A stretch of 64,000 nt of DNA from JABDMH01 sp965223165 (GCA_965223165.1 CBDCVQ010000016.1:372001-436000), one strand, 5' to 3'; shown: positions 53,190 to 62,732, counted from the stretch's first letter. A program made the numbers and translations. The notes: generated from the sequence alone by a model not told the origin.

Positions 53190-54425
53190 ATGAAGCGATC
53201 AGGATTCACAGACTTGCCCTTGCACGGAGGTCGCGTGCCTGCATGGTTGCATGAGCGCATGGCCAAACTGGGGGTGGCCATTGTGGAGGTCATCATCGCT
53301 GAATATGGCCGGGCCGAGGTGCTGCGAAGGTTGAGTGATCCCTTCTGGTTTCAAAGCTTTGGTGCCGTCTTGGGCATGGATTGGCACTCGTCCGGCATTA
53401 CCACCTCCGTGATGGGTGCCCTCAAGAAATCCATCAATCCCATCTCTGCCCAATTGGGACTACACATCTGCGGAGGGCGCGGCCGGCAGTCCAGGCGCAC
53501 ACCTCATGAGCTGCTGAACCTCGCTGACCGTCACGGCTATGCGGGCGACTATCTGGTCCGCTGCAGCAAACTCAGCGCGAAGATCGACAACACGGCTATA
53601 CAGGATGGGTTTCAGCTCTACCTGCATTCCTTCATTCTGTCTGCAGAGGGAGATTGGTCCATCGTGCAACAAGGCATGAATCCTGAGGTGGGCAAAGCGA
53701 GGCGCTATCATTGGCATTCTCCGTCCCTGACTTCCTTCGTAGACGAACCGCATGCGAGTATCTACGGACCTCATCAAGGAAGCATCCTAAATATGGTGGC
53801 GCATGGAGCGCAACCCGCCAGGCAGGGCGTGCTCGACATCGTCCAGGAGGCACCGGCTTTGATGCTGAAGGAGGTGATGCACCTGCAGATGCCCGCCCAT
53901 CATGATGTGCGTGTGAGCGACATCGATCTCAAGCGACTGGGGGCCATGCTATTTCTGGCCCATGAGCGCGATCTGGATGGTTTCGAAGACCTAATGTTGC
54001 TGGAGGGACTGGGTCCTCGGACGCTACAGTCGCTCGCACTGGTCAGCGAGATCATCTACGGAACACCGATCCGGTTCAGCGATCCGGCAAGGTTCTCATT
54101 TGCGCATGGAGGTAAGGACGGCCATCCTTTTCCGGTCCCGCTCCAGGTCTATGACGAGACGATTTCATTTCTCAATCAGTCCGTTGAGCGCGCTCGGATC
54201 GACCGCACGGACAAGAACCAGGCGTTCAAAAAGCTATTCGAAATTTCAAAACGCTTGGAAGCGGACTTCACACCCGACAGTACTAAGTTTGATGATCTGA
54301 TCGCGCAAGAAAGAAGGCAATCCAAGAATTATGGAGGCCGTACGGTCTTTGACGATCTAGCAGACAAAAAAACACAGCAAGCCGAGGCAGGCACTCCAGA
54401 CGGCCAATTGTCCCTATTTGAGTGA
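53190..54425 (+). CDS. DUF763 domain-containing protein
   Basis: A 411-residue protein starting at ATG 53190 (MKRSGFTDLPLHGGRVPAWL); a TTG two codons earlier is less likely. It matches DUF763 across its length: DLPLHGG, WHSSGITTSVMGALKKS, ICGGRGRQSRRTP and IVQQGMN are typical. This family is best known from archaea and thermophiles but occurs in scattered bacteria, and its function is unknown; the C-terminal half has a helix-hairpin-helix-like segment (LLLEGLGPRTLQSLALVSE), suggesting nucleic-acid contact. It converges with the M48 gene with an 11-bp gap. Confidence 0.88.
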   Translation: MKRSGFTDLPLHGGRVPAWLHERMAKLGVAIVEVIIAEYGRAEVLRRLSDPFWFQSFGAVLGMDWHSSGITTSVMGALKKSINPISAQLGLHICGGRGRQSRRTPHELLNLADRHGYAGDYLVRCSKLSAKIDNTAIQDGFQLYLHSFILSAEGDWSIVQQGMNPEVGKARRYHWHSPSLTSFVDEPHASIYGPHQGSILNMVAHGAQPARQGVLDIVQEAPALMLKEVMHLQMPAHHDVRVSDIDLKRLGAMLFLAHERDLDGFEDLMLLEGLGPRTLQSLALVSEIIYGTPIRFSDPARFSFAHGGKDGHPFPVPLQVYDETISFLNQSVERARIDRTDKNQAFKKLFEISKRLEADFTPDSTKFDDLIAQERRQSKNYGGRTVFDDLADKKTQQAEAGTPDGQLSLFE

Positions 54426-54436
54426 GGTCGCTTAGG

Positions 54437-55888
54437 CTATTTCGTGATGACCTTGATAAGCGAACCTCGCTTGACCTGCGCGTCGAGGGACAGGCCATTG
54501 ATGACTGCATGCTCCTTCAAGCGCTCTTCCTTGACGCGATTGGCCTTGAGTACGGACTGTAGTGTGCCATCGCGATTGACCGTTCGAATATCAATGCGGT
54601 CGGGTTTTTTGTTGATCTTCGCTTGATCCGTCAGCTGCTTAAAGTTGCGCATGGACACATTGAAATACGACACGTAGTGATCAAATGCCTCCAATTCTGC
54701 CAGTCCGTGAAAGGCAAAAATCAAGTTGTTGTAGGAGATCAGGTAAGTCAGTATCCGGATCTTCTGCTGATTTTGCTCGTTGACCTGATCGGCAACGATT
54801 GCGCGTACGGGCATGCCGTTTAGCGTCAGACTCTTCTGCTCGACCACCTGAAGTTTGTACTTCTCTACAAGCGCGCGACCCGCTTCCTCGGGGTTGCTTC
54901 CTTCGGCGAGGGTCAGTAGCATGAGTGACTTGCCGTCTGCCGGAGCCATTTGCACTTGCGAAGGGGTATTGACCGTGCGCCATCCTTCAGGAATGGGAAA
55001 TTGGAAGCGCATTTCCGGATGATAGAAGGTGTTGTTTTCGACATATCCTTGTTTTGGGTCCTCCCCGTAGATCATGCCGTCGATCATGCGGAGATATCCG
55101 TCGCGGTTGGTAACCAATGCACTTTTGTCAACGTTCTCTTGTGCGGCGGCAGCCAGCTGATGGACTCGGTTGTAGCGATCTGCCGGATCCGGATGGGTAG
55201 AAAGGAAGGTGGGCAGCGGCTCAGCACCGGTATCGTCTCGCATGGATTTCAGGGTTTGGAAAAAGTTGGCCATATGGTGGGCATCATAGCCGACCTTGGT
55301 CGAGTACTCCACGCCGAGCTCATCCGATTGCGACTCGTTATCGCGGCTGTATTTGAGAAACAGCAATTGCATACCCTGCTGAGCTTCATTGGCAAACTGG
55401 CGGAAAGCCGGCGATACCACCAACCCCCCGATGAAGAGGATCTGAGCGATGGTCGCCTTGGTCTGTTGCTTAGCGGAGTGACGAGCGGTCACATGCCCAA
55501 TCTCATGTCCAAGCACCCCGGCAAACTCCGCCTCATTGTTGAAGTGTGCCAGGATACCTCTGGTGAAGTACACATATCCACCCGGTACGGCAAAGGCATT
55601 CACCACCGGCGAGTCCAGAATCTTGAATTCGAAATTGAGGTGCGGCCGATGGGAGATCTTGGCCATCGCCTGGCCTCGCTCGTCGATGAACTTTTGCAGC
55701 GTTTCATCTTCGTAGCGGCCGTACATGGCCACAATGCTCGGATCGGACTGCTTGCCCAGCGCAATCTCTTGCTGCTCTGACATGAACATCACCTCTTTCT
55801 TCCCTGTCACGGGATTGACGGCACAACCTGCCAGCGCCAGCAGGGGTATAATGAGGAAGTATCCGGCACATTGCTTCCAGTTATTCAT
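54437..55888 (-). CDS. M48 family zinc metallopeptidase, lipoprotein
   Basis: A 483-residue lipoprotein (lipobox ALAGC, Cys22) of the BepA/LoiP-like M48 group: HEIGH at 128-132 with the third ligand Glu in DNESQSDELGVEYS, and STHPDPADRYNRV further on. These periplasmic proteases help quality control of outer-membrane assembly. The C-terminal ~200 residues (from about 285) are a beta-rich extension without TPR repeats, unlike BepA. It lies 47 nt downstream of the deacylase gene and may be in the same transcript. Confidence 0.92.
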   Translation of the reverse strand: MNNWKQCAGYFLIIPLLALAGCAVNPVTGKKEVMFMSEQQEIALGKQSDPSIVAMYGRYEDETLQKFIDERGQAMAKISHRPHLNFEFKILDSPVVNAFAVPGGYVYFTRGILAHFNNEAEFAGVLGHEIGHVTARHSAKQQTKATIAQILFIGGLVVSPAFRQFANEAQQGMQLLFLKYSRDNESQSDELGVEYSTKVGYDAHHMANFFQTLKSMRDDTGAEPLPTFLSTHPDPADRYNRVHQLAAAAQENVDKSALVTNRDGYLRMIDGMIYGEDPKQGYVENNTFYHPEMRFQFPIPEGWRTVNTPSQVQMAPADGKSLMLLTLAEGSNPEEAGRALVEKYKLQVVEQKSLTLNGMPVRAIVADQVNEQNQQKIRILTYLISYNNLIFAFHGLAELEAFDHYVSYFNVSMRNFKQLTDQAKINKKPDRIDIRTVNRDGTLQSVLKANRVKEERLKEHAVINGLSLDAQVKRGSLIKVITK

Positions 55889-55935
55889 GATTCCATTTTT
55901 TTCAAAGACGATAGCCGCCCAAATATGTTATTAAT

Positions 55936-57507
55936 TTACTGTTGTATTTTTCTTAAAGCTTCTCCTGCTCGTACGTCGTGAAACTCACCATCGGATACGG
56001 CCAATTGACCATTGACGATCACATGTTCGATGCCCTCAGGGTAGGCGTGCGGTTTTTGGAAGGTCGCCATATCTATGACGGTCGCTGGATCAAATATCAC
56101 AAGATCGGCGTACCAGCCATTGCGCACTTGTCCTCGCTCTAGCAGTCCCATGGTCTCGGCGGGAAGGCTGGTCATCTTTCGTATCGCCTCCTGAAGGGAG
56201 ATGACTTGCTTTTCTCGCACATAGTGACCGAGTACACGGGGAAAGGTACCATAGGCCCTGGGATGGGGGTGCCCCTTGCCAAACTGGGTGATTCTCCCGT
56301 CGGAAGCCACCATGCTGAATGGATGCTGCATGATCCTCTCCACATCCTCATCTGCCATCACGTGATAGATGCAATTTGCCCCACGGTGCAGTTGGATTTC
56401 GATTACCATTTCTGCGCCATTCTCAATCGTGGGTTCCAACCCCTGTTCTACCACAAGATCATGCAATGTCCTTCCCATGTATTCGGGCTTCCAGTCGATC
56501 TTGGCAAACTGAATGCGGCGGAGATCATTGCCTCCCCGATCCGTGATAATGCTGTGGATGATGCCTCGCTTAATGCTATCTCTCAGTATCGGGTCCTGGC
56601 ACCGCTCCGCAAAATGCTGGTAGGGATCTCCTTCGAGCGCCCAGGGCGGAATGATCACCCCTAGCCAGGTGTGGCTGGCCGTATACGGATACTGATCCAT
56701 ACGGATATCAAGCCCTATCGCACGTGCCGAGTCCACCATTTGCAAGGTCTTTGTACTGGCCCCCCACATAGGCTGACCAATCACCTTGTGATGGGTCAGG
56801 ACCACGGGAATGTCACTCTCTCTAGCTATTTGAATAGCTTCGCCAACTCCCTCCAGCAAGCCGAGGCCTTCCTCCCTTAGGTGCGACGTATAGATACCTC
56901 CCTTAGCCGCGGCTACCTTCGATAGCGCGATGACCTCTTCCGTCTTGGCAAAGGTGCCGGGCAGGTACTTGAGCCCGGTGGATATGCCAAAGGCGCCCTG
57001 ATCCATTGCCTCATCTATCAGCTGCTCCATCTCCGCGAGCTCTGTGTTGGAAGGGCTGCGATCTTCCAGGCCCATCACGTGGGTGCGCACGGTGTTGTGG
57101 CCGATGAGATAGCCCACGTTTAGTCCCACTCCCGCAGCGGATAAAGAATCCAGATACGATCCAATGGGCATCGGTGAGCTGCCGTCCGGTCCGCCCAGTG
57201 CCGTGGTCACGCCCTGCATCAAGTGACTTTTGGCGTCGGGATACAAGCTCAACGGCTCCAAATGGGCATGCACGTCGATGAAGCCCGGTGCCACCGCCTT
57301 TCCCTCGACATACAGTTCTCGATCCGCGTGTCCCCGCAGATCTCGCTTGAGTGCTGCTATTCTCCCATCCCGGATGCCTATGTCGAGACGCTTGGGACCT
57401 TTGCCCAGACCATCGTACACCACTCCACCTCGCACAATCAGATCGTAGGACGCAGTGCACGACGAAAAGGCCAGCAAGAAGATGAGGACATGGGGAAACC
57501 TTTTCAT
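55936..57507 (-). CDS. N-acyl-D-amino-acid deacylase-like amidohydrolase, lipoprotein
   Basis: I chose ATG 57507 (MKRFPHVL), giving a lipobox (LAFSSC) and 523 residues; the frame is open to 57552. It belongs to the amidohydrolase superfamily, D-aminoacylase/dihydroorotase-like branch: IVRGGVVYDGLG, then the metal-binding FIDVHAHLEP (HxH), YTSHLREEG and PVVLTHHKVIG (His ligands), and ASDGRITQFGKGHPHPR (Asp). It should remove acyl groups from N-acyl-D-amino acids outside the inner membrane. It is divergent from the kinase gene at 57562. Confidence 0.88.
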   Translation of the reverse strand: MKRFPHVLIFLLAFSSCTASYDLIVRGGVVYDGLGKGPKRLDIGIRDGRIAALKRDLRGHADRELYVEGKAVAPGFIDVHAHLEPLSLYPDAKSHLMQGVTTALGGPDGSSPMPIGSYLDSLSAAGVGLNVGYLIGHNTVRTHVMGLEDRSPSNTELAEMEQLIDEAMDQGAFGISTGLKYLPGTFAKTEEVIALSKVAAAKGGIYTSHLREEGLGLLEGVGEAIQIARESDIPVVLTHHKVIGQPMWGASTKTLQMVDSARAIGLDIRMDQYPYTASHTWLGVIIPPWALEGDPYQHFAERCQDPILRDSIKRGIIHSIITDRGGNDLRRIQFAKIDWKPEYMGRTLHDLVVEQGLEPTIENGAEMVIEIQLHRGANCIYHVMADEDVERIMQHPFSMVASDGRITQFGKGHPHPRAYGTFPRVLGHYVREKQVISLQEAIRKMTSLPAETMGLLERGQVRNGWYADLVIFDPATVIDMATFQKPHAYPEGIEHVIVNGQLAVSDGEFHDVRAGEALRKIQQ

Positions 57508-57561
57508 CGCGGGAACATTAAGTAATGTCAAGTAATTTAAAGAAAAGTTCATTCTTGGGAT

Positions 57562-58116
57562 ATGGTCGTGATCATCGGTGGAGCCAGTCAGTCAGGCAAG
57601 ACTACGTTGGCTGAAAAGCTAATCGCCCGCCATGCTACTTGCCCTGCCATACACCTAAGTCAGGACGATTTTGTCGTGCCTCGAAAAGAGATGCCGCAGG
57701 TGCGGGGACTGGCCGACTGGGAACATCCGGGATCGATCGATTGGCATCGATTCTTGCGGAGGATCGACGGAGCTGCCCACGATTATGACCTCGTGATCGC
57801 CGAGGGGCACGTGGTCTTCGGCCAGCCTGAGGTGTTGCTCCGCGCCGACCTCAAGATCTTTATCGACGTGGATTTTGGCACTTTCGTCCGAAGACGCCGA
57901 GAGGAGAAAAGATGGGGCTTTGAGCCGGCCTGGTACCTCGATCACGTCTGGAGGAGTTATCTCCTGCATGGAGGCAGACCGACTGATCCACAGGATGTAC
58001 TGATACTTAGTGGCTTGCATCCATTTGACACCAGACCCATAGTCCGTCAGATGCTTCTGATAGACCCTACGCTTCACCAGGGACTTGTCCTTGAAGCAGA
58101 GGGGAAAGCAGGTTGA
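57562..58116 (+). CDS. P-loop nucleoside kinase-like protein
   Basis: A 184-residue cytosolic P-loop protein: Walker A GGASQSGKTTLAEKL, the catalytic HLSQDDFVVP motif of uridine kinase/nicotinamide riboside kinases, WEHPGSIDWHRF (substrate loop), VIAEGHVVF (Walker B-like) and a RRRREEKR lid. It most resembles small uridine kinase or nicotinamide riboside kinase relatives that phosphorylate a nucleoside or similar small molecule. The true substrate cannot be told from sequence. Starts just after the divergent deacylase gene. Confidence 0.82.
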   Translation: MVVIIGGASQSGKTTLAEKLIARHATCPAIHLSQDDFVVPRKEMPQVRGLADWEHPGSIDWHRFLRRIDGAAHDYDLVIAEGHVVFGQPEVLLRADLKIFIDVDFGTFVRRRREEKRWGFEPAWYLDHVWRSYLLHGGRPTDPQDVLILSGLHPFDTRPIVRQMLLIDPTLHQGLVLEAEGKAG

Positions 58117-58210
58117 TCAAGCAAGAGAGGTGTGCCTTAAGCAGTCGTTATCGGACTTGGTTTGTCCAGCGGATCATCATACGAGGCAAGCACAAGACGG
58201 GGGCAATCTG

Positions 58211-58218
58211 TATTTTTG
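58211..58218 (+). promoter_or_regulatory. -7 box of the mnmA cluster
   Basis: TATTTTTG matches TAnnTTTG exactly and lies 24 nt before the chosen mnmA ATG (58243), which supports that start over an upstream one at 58162. No clear TTG lies at the expected -33 position. Confidence 0.45.
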
Positions 58219-58242
58219 CGGTCGATTTTTAATCGTGAGACG

Positions 58243-59340
58243 ATGAGTAAGCAGGGTAGGGTACTGGTGGCCATGAGCGGTGGTATCGATAGTACGGTCA
58301 CGGCGATGATGCTGCATAGTGAAGGCTATGAGGTAGTGGGTATCACCATGAAAACTTGGGACTATGCTACGTCGGGCGGCACCACAAAGGAAACGGGCTG
58401 CTGCAGTCTGGATTCGATCAATGATGCGCGGGCAGTGGCGGTCCAGATGGGTTTTCATCACTTCATCATTGACATCCGGGAGGAATTTGGTGATTACGTG
58501 ATCGACAATTTTGTGGATGAATATATCGCTGGCCGGACGCCTAATCCATGTGTACTGTGCAATACGCACATCAAGTGGCAGGCACTTATGAAACGTGCGG
58601 ATGCGATGGATTGCGAGTTTATCGCCACTGGCCATTATGCCCGTCTGGCACAGTCTGACGGACGACGCTATGTGCAAAAGGCCAAAGACCTCAGTAAGGA
58701 CCAGTCCTACGTGCTATGGGGCTTGGATCAGGCATGTCTGGCCCGAAGCAAGTTTCCTCTAGGACCCTATCTCAAGCCAGAGGTGCGACAGATGGCGGCC
58801 GATTTTGGATACGAGGAATTATCGCAGAAGCCAGAGAGCTACGAGATCTGCTTTGTACCGGACAACGACTATCGCGGATTCTTGAAGCGGCGACTACCCA
58901 GCTTAGCAGCGGAAGTGGCCGGCGGCCAATTTGTTGATTCGGCGGGCAAGGTCATCGGGACCCATGCGGGCTATCCCTTTTTTACGATCGGACAGCGAAG
59001 GGGGCTGGGGCAAGCATTTGGTGAGCCCATGTACGTGTCTGAGATCCGACCGGAGACCAACACGGTGGTACTCGGCCCTGTGCAGGACTTGATCCGTAGT
59101 CGGATGAAGGTATGGCAACCCAACTTCATGAAGTATGCGAGTCTGCCACCTGGCATGGAGGTTGTGACTAAGGTGAGGTATGGAGATCCGGGAATGCTGA
59201 GCGAGCTGAGGCAAGAAGATGACGCCGTAGACGTTCATTTTTATGGAGGTGTATCTGGGGTCGCACCCGGTCAGTCGGCTGTCTTTTATGAAGGCGACGA
59301 TGTCGTGGGGGGAGGTATTATTTATAGTTCGGCACTATGA
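58243..59340 (+). CDS. mnmA: tRNA 2-thiouridine(34) synthase
   Basis: A 365-residue enzyme that activates U34 of Glu, Gln and Lys tRNAs with ATP and adds sulfur. The PP-loop VAMSGGIDSTVTA, the catalytic Cys in GRTPNPCVLCNTHIKW and the second Cys in SYEICFVPDNDYRGF are present. The start ATG 58243 (MSKQGRVL) fits the family; the frame is open to 58162 but a promoter box lies at 58211. Its stop overlaps the start of the next gene (ATGATGA), so translation is coupled with the lipoprotein gene and then rimM. Confidence 0.95.
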   Translation: MSKQGRVLVAMSGGIDSTVTAMMLHSEGYEVVGITMKTWDYATSGGTTKETGCCSLDSINDARAVAVQMGFHHFIIDIREEFGDYVIDNFVDEYIAGRTPNPCVLCNTHIKWQALMKRADAMDCEFIATGHYARLAQSDGRRYVQKAKDLSKDQSYVLWGLDQACLARSKFPLGPYLKPEVRQMAADFGYEELSQKPESYEICFVPDNDYRGFLKRRLPSLAAEVAGGQFVDSAGKVIGTHAGYPFFTIGQRRGLGQAFGEPMYVSEIRPETNTVVLGPVQDLIRSRMKVWQPNFMKYASLPPGMEVVTKVRYGDPGMLSELRQEDDAVDVHFYGGVSGVAPGQSAVFYEGDDVVGGGIIYSSAL

Positions 59341-60101
59341 TGAAGAAAATTCTAGGTCTGGCGTTATTGTCCCTGCTGGTGAGTTGCGATACCGAAGTGG
59401 AGGCACCGATTGACCCACAGGTGTACGGATATGAGTTCTTCCCTTTGGAGGTCGGAAAGTACCGGGTCTACCAAGTCGATTCGATCCAATTTGACGTGGG
59501 AGGAGATAATCTACCGACCCAGGACTCATCCACCTTCTTCCTTCGAGAGGAGACCGTGGAGCAGTACGAAGACGAGACCGGCGCGATGATCTATCGCATC
59601 GAACGCTATCGCGCGGACACCCTGGGTGCCCCATGGAGGATCGTGGATGTCGTCACCCAAAGCCGCTCCATCAATCAAGCCTATCATACCGAGGACAACG
59701 TGAAGTACATCCCCATGGTCTTTCCCATCAAGGAAGGGCAGGAGTGGGATGGCAACGCTTTTGTGCCGGAGGACATGGTGGTGCTGGTGCTGGGCGAAAG
59801 CATCGAAATGTTTAAAGGCTGGCAGTACAAGGTACTGGCGACAGATCAGGCAGAGACCATCGGCCCACACACGTACGATGCGGTCGTGACCATACAGCAA
59901 TCCGATGACGAAAACCTCATTGAGTATCGACATTCTATTGAGAAGTACGCAAAGGACGTCGGTCGTATCTATCGCTTCCGGCAGATATTGGATTCTTACT
60001 GCAAGTACATCAGCTTTAATGACCCTTGTATCGACAAGACCTGGCGGGAGAAAGCCGGCAGGGGATTTATCGTCAGGGAGGTCCTGATTGAAGCCAACTG
60101 A
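59337..60101 (+). CDS. Lipoprotein of unknown function, 254 aa
   Basis: The signal and lipobox (MMKKILGLALLSLLVSC, Cys17) are clear. The mature part is beta-rich, with FFPLEVGKYRVYQVDSI and FPIKEGQEWDGNAF, of the sort found in small Bacteroidota outer-membrane lipoproteins. No known domain was recognised. The ATG overlaps the mnmA stop by four bases, with a second ATG directly behind it at 59340. Its stop (60099-60101) overlaps or abuts the start of rimM. A role in translation is not implied by its location; the linkage may just be operon membership. Confidence 0.82.
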   Translation: MMKKILGLALLSLLVSCDTEVEAPIDPQVYGYEFFPLEVGKYRVYQVDSIQFDVGGDNLPTQDSSTFFLREETVEQYEDETGAMIYRIERYRADTLGAPWRIVDVVTQSRSINQAYHTEDNVKYIPMVFPIKEGQEWDGNAFVPEDMVVLVLGESIEMFKGWQYKVLATDQAETIGPHTYDAVVTIQQSDDENLIEYRHSIEKYAKDVGRIYRFRQILDSYCKYISFNDPCIDKTWREKAGRGFIVREVLIEAN

Positions 60102-60624
60102 TGTGGACTTTATCCGGATTGGACATACCAAAAGGACCTATGGCGTCAAAGGTGAAGTCAAGGCCACGGTTGAGGAGCCCTTTGATCAGCACCTAGACCT
60201 TCTTACCTTCTTGTTTTTTGATATCGAGGGGATCAAAGTGCCCTTCCATCTGGAGGATTGGCGCTGGTCCGGCCAACTGCTACTCAAGTTTAGCGATGTC
60301 AACAATCCGGATGAAGCGGTCCTACTCGCGGGACAGCCCCTTTATCTGGCCGCTAAAGACCTGCCTCCGGAACTGGATCTGGGGCCATCCGACCTTCCGG
60401 CAAATGACCTACTGATTGGCTTTACGATCGTGGATGAGAAGGCCGGCCCGCTGGGACCCATCATACGGATCGAATCCTATCCCCAGCAGGAGATGGCTTT
60501 TGTGCTCAAGCCAGGCGGGGAGGAACTAATGATCCCCCTAATAGAGGAATTCGTCGGGTCGATCTCCCCCGAGCAGAAGATGCTAAGAACTCACCTGCCC
60601 GAGGGGCTCCTAGATATCAACTAG
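60088..60624 (+). CDS. rimM: Ribosome maturation factor RimM
   Basis: A 178-residue protein for 30S subunit maturation, binding S19. The N-terminal domain (FIRIGHTKRTYGVKGEVKA) and the C-terminal PRC-barrel (IGFTIVDEKAGPLGPI, then MIPLIEEFV) are intact. The frame lacks a good ATG: TTG 60088 overlaps the preceding gene by 14 nt, while GTG 60103 (VDFIRIGH) lies one nt beyond its stop and is equally plausible. Either way the gene is translationally linked to the upstream lipoprotein. It ends 15 nt inside the convergent aminotransferase. Confidence 0.9.
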   Translation: MKPTDVDFIRIGHTKRTYGVKGEVKATVEEPFDQHLDLLTFLFFDIEGIKVPFHLEDWRWSGQLLLKFSDVNNPDEAVLLAGQPLYLAAKDLPPELDLGPSDLPANDLLIGFTIVDEKAGPLGPIIRIESYPQQEMAFVLKPGGEELMIPLIEEFVGSISPEQKMLRTHLPEGLLDIN

Positions 60625-61785
60625 GCAGGATAGTAGGCGATCGAGATCTTCCGGTCGATTGAAGACATGGGTGGAGACCCGTACTGCCTCGCCACGGGTG
60701 GAGACAAACACCTGTTTGGATTCAAGCCGTTGCTTTAATGCGTTCTGTGGACGATCCAGGTTGAGATAGATACCAAATAAGTGGCCGGCGGTATGTCGAT
60801 CATCCAGCTGCAACCCGGCGGCCAGACATGCTTGCTTAAAGGGATCCGCCAGCGAATGGCAGTAGTCATGTATCCGATCCACCTGCCAGTCCAGGATCTG
60901 CTGGATGGTGGTCTGCAACATCGGGATCATGATCATGTTGGAGCATTCACCCATGTTGTAGCGAAAGGCCTTGTCCCTGTATTCGTCCTGGTACTGCACC
61001 AACCCACCAAACCGATCGCTGTCGATACGCGCTATCCAATTGTACTCGAGGGGCTGACCATCATCAAACGCAGGACCCCAGTATGTCAGGGCACTGTTGT
61101 AGGGGCCAAGCATGAACTTGTATGCCGCGCAGACCAGGGCATCCGGCTGGATCACCTCAACATCAAAGGGAAGAGCTCCGATCGACTGAGTCCCATCGAC
61201 GATCAGCAAGGCTTGGCGATTATGTGCCGCGATACGGATCTCACGTAGGTCAAAAAGTGTTCCGTCTGCCCAATGTACGTGTGGACAAACCACACAAATC
61301 GTGTCGCTGTCGATAGCTTCGAGCACCCGCTGATTCCAGATGGCTCCACGCCCTTTGGCCGCCGTAGGGGGCGCCACAAAGCGAAGGTGCACGTCCTCCT
61401 GCTTCGCGAGATCGAGAAAGGCATACACATTGCTAGGAAACTGATCCTTTAGCAACACGATATTGCCGCCGGGCTTCAACGGCAAGTTTTTGACCGCTGT
61501 GGCAATACCGTAGGAGACGGACGGTTGAAATGCCACTCGCTGCGAGTCTCGGGCCCCCACCAACTGCGCAAAGAGCGACTTGAGTGACTCCAAGGGCTGG
61601 AAGAAGTCCTGCGCAAAAACCTCGTACGGTCTGGCTTTAACCGCCACGGCTCGCTGCCCCGCCTCGGTCACTTGGCGCGACAGCGGCCCCATATACGCAC
61701 TATTGAGATAGGTGATGGCCTCGGGAAGATCAAAGGCAGCCCGTTGACAGGTTAGTGCTGCCAGCTGAGTAGGCGACTCGCGCAT
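60610..61785 (-). CDS. Class V aminotransferase-fold PLP enzyme
   Basis: A 391-residue PLP-dependent enzyme of the class V (NifS/Csd-like) fold: ITYLNSAYMGPLS at the N-terminus, PHVHWADGTLFDL, DGTQSIGALPFDV (Asp and Gln that hold PLP) and LVCAAYKFMLGPYNS with the Schiff-base Lys. A Cys at the desulfurase active site is not evident, so it is more likely an aminotransferase, lyase or epimerase than a cysteine desulfurase. It starts 5 nt after the stop of the coiled-coil gene, forming a two-gene unit. Confidence 0.87.
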   Translation of the reverse strand: MRESPTQLAALTCQRAAFDLPEAITYLNSAYMGPLSRQVTEAGQRAVAVKARPYEVFAQDFFQPLESLKSLFAQLVGARDSQRVAFQPSVSYGIATAVKNLPLKPGGNIVLLKDQFPSNVYAFLDLAKQEDVHLRFVAPPTAAKGRGAIWNQRVLEAIDSDTICVVCPHVHWADGTLFDLREIRIAAHNRQALLIVDGTQSIGALPFDVEVIQPDALVCAAYKFMLGPYNSALTYWGPAFDDGQPLEYNWIARIDSDRFGGLVQYQDEYRDKAFRYNMGECSNMIMIPMLQTTIQQILDWQVDRIHDYCHSLADPFKQACLAAGLQLDDRHTAGHLFGIYLNLDRPQNALKQRLESKQVFVSTRGEAVRVSTHVFNRPEDLDRLLSCLVDI

Positions 61786-61790
61786 CGGTA

Positions 61791-62732
61791 CTAGGATGTG
61801 ATGATGAGCTTTTTTCTTTTGTCCTCCAACTGCGCCATCTTGTCCTGAGTCTTGGAGATCTCTCCATCGAGCGACTGCAGTATTCTGGCTACCCGATCGT
61901 GGACCGTGACTACGCTGGAGAGCGCATTTTGAATCTTCTGTTGGATGATCCAGTCTGAGATGAGATTGTCAAAGAAGATGTCTGTAAATCGGCTAAAATT
62001 GTCGATTTGAATATGCAGGTTAAACTGCTCCGGGCCATAGATATGACGCACATCCTTCTGAAAGCGTACGAGCAGGTGCTTGACATGCACGGATAGATCA
62101 CGTGCCCGATCAATGGCCGAATGTTTCATGTAGGAGGCACCCCGCTGGCGACCGGTCATATCCCACTGGCCCCAATTTCGGGCCTTTTTCAGGTGCCCCT
62201 CCATTTTTTCGAGAATGAGCAATGCCTTCTGCCCCGTATCTTTCACATCAATGATCCCGCGGATGAATTCTTGATGCGTGTCAATCAGCAGGACGATATC
62301 AAGTATCTGCTTACCTACCGTCGTGTTTTCGGCGATGAGGGTCTTCTCTCGCATCTTTAGCAGGCCTTCCAATTTTCGCTCGAGATTGGCCAGGTCAGAC
62401 ACTTTTTTCTGGAGCAGGTCGCGCTCGTACTCCAGCAGCTCCGTACTTTTTTTTGCCTCGTCAAATTTGAGCGACACCTGCAGGTACTCCTGCCGTTCCT
62501 TTTCGATCTGTTCTTCTTTGCTGCCTAGTACCGTGTGAAACAAGCCCTTGACACTCAGCTTTTCCAGTTTCTCAATATCCTTGAATTCCTTGGCAAGCTT
62601 TCGCTCCAAGCGATCTTGCTCGTCATAGGCTTGCTGCAATTGCTGATTTAGGTCAGCGAGGTGGCGGTCGACCTTGCGCGCCTGCTCCAGCTTGATCAGC
62701 GTTGCTTTTAGTTCTTTGTGAATATCTGGCAT
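61791..62732 (-). CDS. Coiled-coil protein of unknown function, 313 aa
   Basis: No signal peptide. Residues ~1-130 form long heptad-rich helices (LEQARKVDRHLADLNQQL, LERKLAKEFKDIEKLEKL), followed by a mixed region with IDTHQEFIRGIIDVKDTGQKA and WDMTGRQRGASYMKHSAID and a final coiled coil (ILQSLDGEISKTQDKMAQL). Similar helical proteins of about 300 residues exist in Bacteroidota as hypotheticals, but I do not recognise a named family. Five nt separate it from the aminotransferase, suggesting an operon. Function unknown. Confidence 0.78.
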   Translation of the reverse strand: MPDIHKELKATLIKLEQARKVDRHLADLNQQLQQAYDEQDRLERKLAKEFKDIEKLEKLSVKGLFHTVLGSKEEQIEKERQEYLQVSLKFDEAKKSTELLEYERDLLQKKVSDLANLERKLEGLLKMREKTLIAENTTVGKQILDIVLLIDTHQEFIRGIIDVKDTGQKALLILEKMEGHLKKARNWGQWDMTGRQRGASYMKHSAIDRARDLSVHVKHLLVRFQKDVRHIYGPEQFNLHIQIDNFSRFTDIFFDNLISDWIIQQKIQNALSSVVTVHDRVARILQSLDGEISKTQDKMAQLEDKRKKLIITS

